Source: DAIRET01 sp036795455
Lineage (GTDB): Bacteria; Bacteroidota; Ignavibacteria; Ignavibacteriales; Ignavibacteriaceae
Reading direction: 5' to 3'
Length of the DNA stretch: 18,468 bases
Assembly: GCA_036795455.1 (NCBI GenBank)
Contig: DAIRET010000042.1
Location: 1 to 18,468, forward strand
Positions 1 through 5,682 of the stretch are shown in pieces (the first letter of the stretch is position 1; each line of letters starts with the position of its first letter). The position numbers were made by a program, and so were the translations under genes. Under the pieces are notes generated by a model. That model did no database searches. It saw nothing but the letters and a program-made list of their open reading frames with translations, and was not told the origin of the DNA.

Positions 1-620
1 TAATCAAAGCATGGGGATTCAATACACAATCTCCTAAAGTACCGGGAAAAGATTCGCTTCTTGAAGCCCTCAACAGAAGTGGCTGGAAAAACATTGAACT
101 GTTTGATCAAGATAACATTATTGCAAAAAATGGGGTGGAAATTAATTTCGGTGCTGTTGCCAAAGGATATGCGGTTGACAGAGCATTTGAGATTCTCAAG
201 AGTAAGGGAATAGATAATTTTCTTATCAATGCCGGCGGAGAGATTCGGCAAAACGGAAACGATTGGATTGTCGGTATTCAACATCCACGGGATGAATTAC
301 GGTTCATTGAAAGATTGCAGTTAAAAGATAAAGCAGTCGCTACTTCGGGCGATTATGAAAATTATTTCATTACAGAAGGAGTACGCTATCATCATATTAT
401 CAGTCCCTTTGACGGGAAGCCCGCTTCAGGCTGTCAAAGTGTTACTGTAATTGCCGATGACTGCACAACTGCCGACGCACTTGCAACCGGAATATTCGTA
501 ATGGGTGTTGAAGCAGGACTGGCACTTGCAGAGAGCCGTAACAATATTGAAGTGTTGATTATAGATTTTAATGGAAACAAACATTTATCAAAAGATTTTA
601 ATAAATATATATTGAGGTAG
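1..620 (+). CDS. apbE: FAD:protein FMN transferase ApbE, C-terminal part (5' end outside the window)
   Basis: ApbE enzymes transfer FMN from FAD onto a Thr of target proteins such as RnfG and RnfD. The reading frame is open from base 3 with no stop, so the gene begins before the window. The GTG at 135 is an internal valine, because the upstream residues (I-K-A-W-G-F...) already match the family. Visible family motifs in order are: AWGF near the edge, NFGAVAKGYAVDRA (143-184), INAGGEIR, ATSGDYENYF, YHHIISPFDGKP (the H-x-x-x-P segment) and DDCTTADALATG with the Asp/Thr pair typical of the metal site. The stop is TAG at 618-620, and rnfB starts 2 nt later. The neighbouring rnfB fits its role as the Rnf flavinylating enzyme. 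Whether it carries a lipoprotein signal cannot be seen. Confidence 0.93.
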   Translation, partial: IKAWGFNTQSPKVPGKDSLLEALNRSGWKNIELFDQDNIIAKNGVEINFGAVAKGYAVDRAFEILKSKGIDNFLINAGGEIRQNGNDWIVGIQHPRDELRFIERLQLKDKAVATSGDYENYFITEGVRYHHIISPFDGKPASGCQSVTVIADDCTTADALATGIFVMGVEAGLALAESRNNIEVLIIDFNGNKHLSKDFNKYILR

Positions 621-622
621 TT

Positions 623-1432
623 GTGGATTTTACAATGATTATTGCACTTGCAACAATGGGCGGGTTAGGATTGATATTCGCCGGTGCATTAGCGGTTGCA
701 GATAAAAAATTAAGAGTTGAAGAAAATCCTTTAATAGGAAAAGTAAACGAAGTGCTCCCCGGTGCAAATTGCGGCGGATGCGGCTGTGCAGGGTGTTATG
801 ATTTCGCTGTTAGGCTGGTCGAAGGTAAAGCATCTGTTACCGGTTGCCCGGTCGGAGGCGAGGACGTTGCTGTTCAGATTGCAGAGATATTAGGAATTGA
901 AGCGGGTGCAGCTGTAAAAATGCTGCCGAGAATTCTTTGTCATGGAGGCAACAGTGAAGCAGTCCGCAAAATGACTGACTACTATGGACCTTTATCTTGT
1001 TCTGCTATGGCTCTTGTTTCAGGCGGAAACAAACTTTGTTTCTACGGCTGTCTCGGCGGTGGTGATTGTGTTGAAGCATGTCCTTTCGGGGCAATGGTAA
1101 TGAATGAGAACGGTCTCCCGGAAGTAATTGAAGACCTTTGTACTGGATGCGGTATGTGCGTTAAAGCCTGCCCGCGGGATATAATTGAAATGCATCCGGC
1201 AGACAGGGAAGTATTTGTTTTCTGTAAAAATCACGATGACCCTAAAACTGCAAAATCGGTTTGTACAGTTGCATGCCTGGGCTGCGGAATATGCTCCCGT
1301 AAATCGGACGGTGGAGTTGAAATGGTTGATTATCTTGGTGTAATTAACTACGACAAACTTGACCCGGAAAAAATCCCGTTTGAAAAATGCACTACCGGTG
1401 CAATAAAAAAACTTGATCTTTCTAAGAACTAA
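623..1432 (+). CDS. rnfB: Rnf electron transport complex subunit B, long multi-cluster form
   Basis: RnfB is the membrane-anchored iron-sulfur subunit that passes electrons between ferredoxin and the rest of the Rnf complex. The GTG start at 623 is chosen because GAGG at 614-617 sits 5 nt upstream; an in-frame ATG at 635 lies too far from it. Residues 5-25 form a membrane anchor. C50, C53, C58 and C75 make the Fe-S domain typical of RnfB. Two ferredoxin-type 4Fe-4S motifs follow: C139/C143/C149/C153 and C173/C176/C179/C183. Six more cysteines (201, 214, 218, 221, 224, 256) lie in a C-terminal extension. At 269 residues it is clearly longer than the roughly 190-residue enterobacterial RsxB. 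Its TAA stop shares one base with the ATG of rseC (TAATG), so translation is probably coupled. Confidence 0.93.
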   Translation: MDFTMIIALATMGGLGLIFAGALAVADKKLRVEENPLIGKVNEVLPGANCGGCGCAGCYDFAVRLVEGKASVTGCPVGGEDVAVQIAEILGIEAGAAVKMLPRILCHGGNSEAVRKMTDYYGPLSCSAMALVSGGNKLCFYGCLGGGDCVEACPFGAMVMNENGLPEVIEDLCTGCGMCVKACPRDIIEMHPADREVFVFCKNHDDPKTAKSVCTVACLGCGICSRKSDGGVEMVDYLGVINYDKLDPEKIPFEKCTTGAIKKLDLSKN

Positions 1433-1866
1433 TGCACGAAGAAATAATTGAAGAAGGAATAGTTGTTCAAGCCGGTGAAGGCACTGCCGAAGTAGCTCTG
1501 CTTGAAACAAAAAATTGCGAAGAGTGTCATGCGAGGTTGTTCTGCAAACCTTCCCAATCGGAACTTAAAACAATCAAAGTAAACGACTCTTTCAATTGTC
1601 AGCCGGGGGATAAAGTTAGCTTTTCTGTCGGAGGAGGGGATGTACTTTTATTAACTACATTACTATACGGCATCCCCCTCGTTTTATTACTTGCAGGAAT
1701 TTTTATAGGGTTTTCTGTTTTTCAAGCTGAGTATAAAGAACTGTATTCGTTTTTACTTGGAGCAGGGTTAATATCACTTTACTATTTATTCTTTTTTCTT
1801 ACCAATAAATCAAAATCATCATTTAACCGCCATCTACCAAGGATAATCAGCGTTAGCAGGATTTAA
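1432..1866 (+). CDS. rseC: RseC/MucC-family membrane protein (SoxR-reducing/Rnf-associated)
   Basis: RseC-family proteins are small inner-membrane proteins linked to Rnf/Rsx complexes and to SoxR reduction; in enterobacteria rseC is also tied to sigma-E. This 144-residue protein shows the family layout. It has an N-terminal soluble part with the cysteine cluster C29, C32, C38 and a later C56, and then two membrane segments at about 71-96 and 104-123. It ends with a short basic tail. The ATG at 1432 overlaps the rnfB stop by one base, which argues for coupled translation and a shared operon. The cysteine cluster suggests a redox or metal site, but that is inference. No clear terminator is visible between its stop and the convergent gene at 1954. 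Confidence 0.85.
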   Translation: MHEEIIEEGIVVQAGEGTAEVALLETKNCEECHARLFCKPSQSELKTIKVNDSFNCQPGDKVSFSVGGGDVLLLTTLLYGIPLVLLLAGIFIGFSVFQAEYKELYSFLLGAGLISLYYLFFFLTNKSKSSFNRHLPRIISVSRI

Positions 1867-1953
1867 CAAAACTATCAATGATCGTAAGACCTATCCCGAA
1901 TTTTTTGTAAACACTCAAGTATTTCCTTTATTCTTGAATTTCTGTGTATGTAA

Positions 1954-3309
1954 TTATCGCAAAAGAATCATCTTCCGGGTTTCAACAATATTACCCGATT
2001 GTAACCGGTAATAATAAACCCCGGATGAAAGTCCGCTTGCATCCCACTTGACTTCATATTCACCTGGTTCTTTTATTCCGTTTTCAAGGGTTGTTACTTC
2101 TCTGCCAAGCATATCCATAACAACAAGTTTTATTTTTGATTCATGACCTTTCATATTAAAAGGCACGGAATATTTAATTGTAGTTACCGGGTTAAACGGA
2201 TTTGGATAGTTCTGTTCAACATTAAATTTATCCGGCAATGATGATTGACCATTTTCTTTACTGCCGCTAATGTTCTTAAACTCTTTGATTTTATCACGCA
2301 TCAAATTGTAGTAAAACCAGCCGTGTCCGCCATACATCGGTTCAATATCGGCACTATACTCCTGTTTCCACAAATCAACAAATTTGGGAGTTGTTTCAGT
2401 GCCATAATTCTGTGCTGTCCATTCATTCCATGAGTGAATGAAAACGAACTTTACATCTGCCGCAATAGCTGCATTCATATATTTAATAAAGTATGCGCCA
2501 TTCTGCCTACCTACAGCGCCTTGTGCAGGACCTACACCGGTTGTTGTCATGTACGTTGCTTGTGTTGCAACAGGAGCGCACATTTGTTCAGGTTCACCAT
2601 TATAATAAAACGGCGGCGGTGGAACTGAAGAATTTACTTTGAATTGCCAAAAACTGCCGCTATTATTTAGTCCCCACATACGCCGGCATGTATATCTTCC
2701 GAAAATACCATTCGTAGGGATTGCCGGTTGTACATTTCCGCCAGCAACATTAACAAGTTTTTTACCGAGATATTCAAAAAATATTTCGCTTATATAGACA
2801 TTAAATATTTCTGTTTCCACTTTTTTAAGACAAAGACTGTCCTGTACCCAGAAAACAATTTGTGGCGAAGGTAGTCCTTCATTATACCGTTCCTGGTAAC
2901 GTTTACATATCGCTTTGGCTCCGTTAACAATATTTGTTTGTGTCCCGTTGGTTAAATCCAAAGTTATGTAATCTACCCCGGCAGAGCCAAGAAGTTCGGC
3001 GTGCCAATCAATTAAGTTTCTGTTCGGGTTTTCGGGAGTATTGAAATACATTTTATAATTATTTTTTATTGTGCTGTCCCCGGTAGTCGCGGCATAAAGC
3101 GGTTTTCCCCACCAGTTCCATTGGGGATAAGGACTATAAGGAGTTTCACCCATTATGTATACATCATTCCCGTACGTTGTATTTAAACATTCATTAGCCC
3201 AACAGGAATAGAATATCCCAACATACTTTTGTGCCATAATATCCACGGTGGTAGTAAGACAAAACAAAACACCGAGAGCGAAAACAATAAATTTTTTTTT
3301 GATTCTCAA
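1954..3309 (-). CDS. Secreted glycoside-hydrolase-like protein with T9SS type A sorting domain
   Basis: Residues 1-27 are a signal peptide (basic MRIKKK, hydrophobic core, cleavage probably after MAQ). Residues about 28-345 look like a TIM-barrel hydrolase of the GH71/GH99-like type. They contain SAGVDYITLDLTNG (109-122), VKFVFIHSWNEW (286-297) and DIEPMYGGHG (321-330), which recall the WNEW...IEP region of endo-mannan hydrolases. Residues about 365-451 are a Por/T9SS C-terminal domain (NYPNPFNP, DMLGREV, LSSGVYYYR, KMILLR), so export across the outer membrane by type IX secretion is expected. The start is TTG at 3309: an in-frame TAG lies two codons upstream and this start gives a complete signal peptide. 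The substrate is unknown, and the hydrolase assignment rests on motifs only. It stands alone, convergent with rseC. Confidence 0.75.
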   Translation of the reverse strand: MRIKKKFIVFALGVLFCLTTTVDIMAQKYVGIFYSCWANECLNTTYGNDVYIMGETPYSPYPQWNWWGKPLYAATTGDSTIKNNYKMYFNTPENPNRNLIDWHAELLGSAGVDYITLDLTNGTQTNIVNGAKAICKRYQERYNEGLPSPQIVFWVQDSLCLKKVETEIFNVYISEIFFEYLGKKLVNVAGGNVQPAIPTNGIFGRYTCRRMWGLNNSGSFWQFKVNSSVPPPPFYYNGEPEQMCAPVATQATYMTTTGVGPAQGAVGRQNGAYFIKYMNAAIAADVKFVFIHSWNEWTAQNYGTETTPKFVDLWKQEYSADIEPMYGGHGWFYYNLMRDKIKEFKNISGSKENGQSSLPDKFNVEQNYPNPFNPVTTIKYSVPFNMKGHESKIKLVVMDMLGREVTTLENGIKEPGEYEVKWDASGLSSGVYYYRLQSGNIVETRKMILLR

Positions 3310-3885
3310 TATCTAATTCTTTCTATAATTTGGATAGTATTCTTCAGAAGCGTTGTACTCAATAAAACACTCTTTGTTTTGCGGTTTTAATGCAACAATT
3401 CTTAATTATTCTTAAATGCAATTTCGTTAAAAAGGATGTAAAATCGTAGCACAAAAATCCGGTTTGATAATTTTTGCCGTGGTGTTTATTAACTTCGTAA
3501 CCAGTTTTGAAAAGTGAAAGAGTTATTTTTTTATCGGATAAGAATTAGTGTTAATTCGTGGCATTAGTGGCAGCCTCTTTTCGCCACTAATTTCACCAAT
3601 GTTCACTAATAAAATTATATAGCTTTATCGCTACCGACACATTCAGATTTTAGTATGTTATCAATAATTATTTTCGAATCTCTACATATAATTAACCCGC
3701 AATTTCAGAATCTGTTTTCTAACAAAAATTTATCAAAAGTTATTTGGCTTTAATCCCGATTTATTCGACTAATAAGTATCAAACCGGGGATTTTTATTTA
3801 TATCAATCTGCCTCTTATAACAATTTCCGAGAAGCACAACAATCCCTATTATTGCGGGTTAATGATGTATTAAAGACTTACTTTA
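3310..3885. other. 576-base non-coding region between two minus-strand genes
   Basis: No convincing gene is seen on either strand. It should hold the promoter of the secreted hydrolase gene (starting at 3309) and the end of the AraC-type gene transcript. Visible structure: a direct repeat ATTCTTAA at 3398-3405 and 3408-3415, flanked by TGCAA at 3391-3395 and 3417-3421; the large inverted repeat at 3544-3610 (listed separately); and a weak hairpin AATCCC (3752-3757) with GGGATT (3787-3792), followed by a T-rich run on the plus strand. Confidence 0.6.
3544..3610. repeat. Imperfect inverted repeat built from ATTAGTG units (REP-like)
   Basis: Two 28-base arms, 3544-3571 and 3583-3610, are inverted copies matching at 22 of 28 positions, with an 11-base loop between them. 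The left arm is itself made of three short direct units, ATTAGTG, ATTCGTG and ATTAGTG, spaced 9-10 bases. The right arm carries the complementary CACTAAT-like units. It lies in a non-coding region, not beside a stop codon, and no T-run follows, so a terminator is unlikely. It resembles a dispersed intergenic REP-type element; only one copy is in this window. Confidence 0.6.
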
Positions 3886-4815
3886 TCACATCGGTTTTAC
3901 CGGTATGCAAATGTCCATATCAAAATTACTTTCAGCGTCAGGTTCTTTGTTATAGATTTCATAGGCAGGATTATCATCCGGCTGGTAACCTTGTTCAGGG
4001 AGTATTTTACCGCACAGTGTATTGTATGCAGCTAAAATGTCTTTCCCTTTTCCCTGGAATCTTGCCACCATATGTTTGCCGGGCTGAATAGTAAGCAGAC
4101 TAATTTCTCCATCCACTTTGGTTTTTTCCGGCACAGTAACGCAAGCGTAGTACCTGCATTTTTCAGGTGCTGTAATTTCCGGATTATCAAACGAGATACC
4201 GATATACTTAGTTGATTCGTTTAACAATCCACGGGGACCTGCCCAGCGGCATACTTTCTCCCACGCTTTGCCTGCCGTTGTGTTATAATCTCCCATTACA
4301 GATGCGTAAGCAACATTGAAGGAAGGCATTTCTTTAATTTCCGTTTTCATTTTGTACTCCTTTATTTTAATGAATGAAATTTTTTCGACACCGCTAATAT
4401 ATTCGTTCATTAAAGGAGACTCTTTCCGTTTCTTGCTTTCCGCTTGTCTTATCTTGCTTTTTTTGTTTATTGGGTTCTCTCTCCATTTACTTGCATTAAT
4501 GCCGAAATGCTTTTTAAATGCACGTGCTAATGACGCCGGGGTAGGGAAACCGCAGGTAAAAGAGACCTCGGAAATTGATAAAGTCGGGTTAAAAAGTAAA
4601 AGGTTTGCAGCTTTTTCTACACGCAGGCGGTTAATGAAGTCAGCCGGACTTTCACCTGTAAATGCTGTAAATATTCTGTGAAAGTGGAACGGTGAAAAGC
4701 ATGACACTGAAGCAATTTCCTCAAGCTGTATTTTTCTTGCAAGATTGTCGTTAATAAAATTGAATACCCGATTCAATCTTACTCGGTATTCTTTTATAGA
4801 TGATTCTTTTTTCAT
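3886..4815 (-). CDS. AraC-family regulator with C-terminal GyrI-like effector domain
   Basis: The N-terminal part (about residues 10-112) is an AraC-type DNA-binding domain with two helix-turn-helix segments. The sequence runs LEEIASVSCFSPFHFHRIF (31-49), FINRLRVEKA (60-69) and ISEVSFTCGFPTPASLARAFKK (81-102). A basic linker (about 113-155) leads to a GyrI-like small-molecule-binding domain (156-309), with MPSFNVAYASVMGDY at its start. This DNA-binding-first layout is the usual one for AraC-GyrI fusions, which often respond to hydrophobic or cationic ligands. The ATG at 4815 begins 52 nt after the ABC ATPase stop with no terminator between, so it could be the last gene of the STAS-ABC operon. 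A strong internal ribosome-binding site precedes Met156 (see separate entry). Its target genes are unknown. Confidence 0.88.
   Translation of the reverse strand: MKKESSIKEYRVRLNRVFNFINDNLARKIQLEEIASVSCFSPFHFHRIFTAFTGESPADFINRLRVEKAANLLLFNPTLSISEVSFTCGFPTPASLARAFKKHFGINASKWRENPINKKSKIRQAESKKRKESPLMNEYISGVEKISFIKIKEYKMKTEIKEMPSFNVAYASVMGDYNTTAGKAWEKVCRWAGPRGLLNESTKYIGISFDNPEITAPEKCRYYACVTVPEKTKVDGEISLLTIQPGKHMVARFQGKGKDILAAYNTLCGKILPEQGYQPDDNPAYEIYNKEPDAESNFDMDICIPVKPM
4348..4363 (-). promoter_or_regulatory. Internal ribosome-binding site and ATG inside the AraC/GyrI gene
   Basis: On the minus strand, AAAGGAG (4363-4357) is followed by a 6-nt spacer and ATG (4350-4348), in frame with the AraC gene at Met156. 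This is as good a start signal as those of dps and the peroxiredoxin gene in the same window, which also use AGGAGT. Translation from here would give a free 154-residue GyrI-like domain without the DNA-binding part. Whether it is used cannot be told from sequence. Confidence 0.5.
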
Positions 4816-4867
4816 TCCGGTTTATAGAGAGTTTGATGTTGTAAATAGTCTGTAAGTGTTATGTTTT

Positions 4868-5680
4868 TCAATAGTATTCTTTCCTAAATTTTTCGTAAAG
4901 TTCATCCGTAAGTTGTTCTTTCTTCCTCAATTCATTGAACTTGTTCAATAAATCTTCAACGGTCATTTTTTCTTTTTCACTGAGAGGTATATCGTCTATT
5001 ATTTTCCCTTTGTACATCATTATTGTTCTTGTTCCCATTTCAAGAGCCTGCTGCATACTGTGCGTAATCATTACTGTTGTAAGTTTCTCTGCATTAACAA
5101 ATTTTTTAGAAAGTTTTATTATTTGTGAAGCCGCCTTAGGATCAAGGGCGGCTGTATGTTCATCAAGCATTAACACTTCCGGTTTGTTTATTACTGCCAT
5201 TAACAAAGTCAGAGCCTGTCTTTGTCCACCCGACAAAGTTCCGATAACGTTATCAAGTCTATCCTCAAGCTGCATTTCGAGGGATTTAACTTGTTCCCTA
5301 AAAAAATCGAGGATGTTTTTATTCAAGTTTGTTTTTGGGTAGCGGTACTTCCCCCTTTGGTATGCCATTAAAAGGTTTTCAGCGATTGTCATTCCCGGTG
5401 CCGTACCACTAAAAGGATTTTGAAAAACCCGTGAAATGAATTTTGCTCTTTGATAATCTCTTTTTCGGGTAACATCAACGCCGCTTATTTGAATTCTTCC
5501 GCTGTCGGGTAAAATGGAGCCTGCTATTATATTCAGCAAGGTTGATTTGCCCGAACCGTTAGTTCCTATCACAGTAACAAATTCTTCCGCTTTAATTTTC
5601 AGATTAATTCCGCGCAGAGCTTTTACTTCATTAATTGTATCGGGATTGAAAGTTTTATTTATATTTTCAAGAACTATCAT
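4868..5680 (-). CDS. ABC transporter ATP-binding protein, partner of the permease/binding-protein fusion
   Basis: This is the cytoplasmic ATPase that powers the transporter. Walker A is GTNGSGKST (39-47), Q-loop Gln87 sits in RVFQNP, the signature is LSGGQRQ (149-155), Walker B is VLMLDE (169-174) followed by the ALD D-loop, and the switch histidine is H207 in MITHS. The C-terminal tail (about 225-270) is charged and helical. Its ATG at 5680 lies 2 nt after the permease TAA, and GAGG 5 nt upstream of the ATG overlaps the end of the permease gene, so the two are translated together. ATPases next to PF02653-type permeases and ABC_sub_bind (PF04392) proteins occur in importers for amino acids or other small organics (the TrpXYZ type is one). 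The substrate here is not known. Confidence 0.92.
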   Translation of the reverse strand: MIVLENINKTFNPDTINEVKALRGINLKIKAEEFVTVIGTNGSGKSTLLNIIAGSILPDSGRIQISGVDVTRKRDYQRAKFISRVFQNPFSGTAPGMTIAENLLMAYQRGKYRYPKTNLNKNILDFFREQVKSLEMQLEDRLDNVIGTLSGGQRQALTLLMAVINKPEVLMLDEHTAALDPKAASQIIKLSKKFVNAEKLTTVMITHSMQQALEMGTRTIMMYKGKIIDDIPLSEKEKMTVEDLLNKFNELRKKEQLTDELYEKFRKEYY

Positions 5681-5682
5681 AA

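Noticed and set aside
135..620. GTG at 135 as the start of apbE
   Set aside because: The frame is open to the window edge and upstream codons already encode conserved ApbE residues such as AWGF, so the gene is partial and not short.
1019..1510. A long minus-strand frame opposite rnfB
   Set aside because: It is the antisense shadow of a clear Fe-S protein; its translation is Phe/Cys-rich without any family motif.
1867..1953. TCAAG...CTTGA hairpin between rseC and the secreted-protein gene as a terminator
   Set aside because: A 5-bp stem with a 12-base loop in AT-rich sequence is no better than chance.
3752..3800. Hairpin AATCCC/GGGATT followed by TTTTTATTTA as a plus-strand terminator
   Set aside because: Only 6 bp with a 29-base loop, and no plus-strand gene ends nearby; on the minus strand, where the AraC-type gene ends, no T-run follows.
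3744..4091. A plus-strand reading frame of 115 codons crossing the end of the AraC-type gene
   Set aside because: It mostly overlaps the well-supported GyrI-like domain on the other strand, has no recognisable motif, and the first third lies in non-coding sequence.
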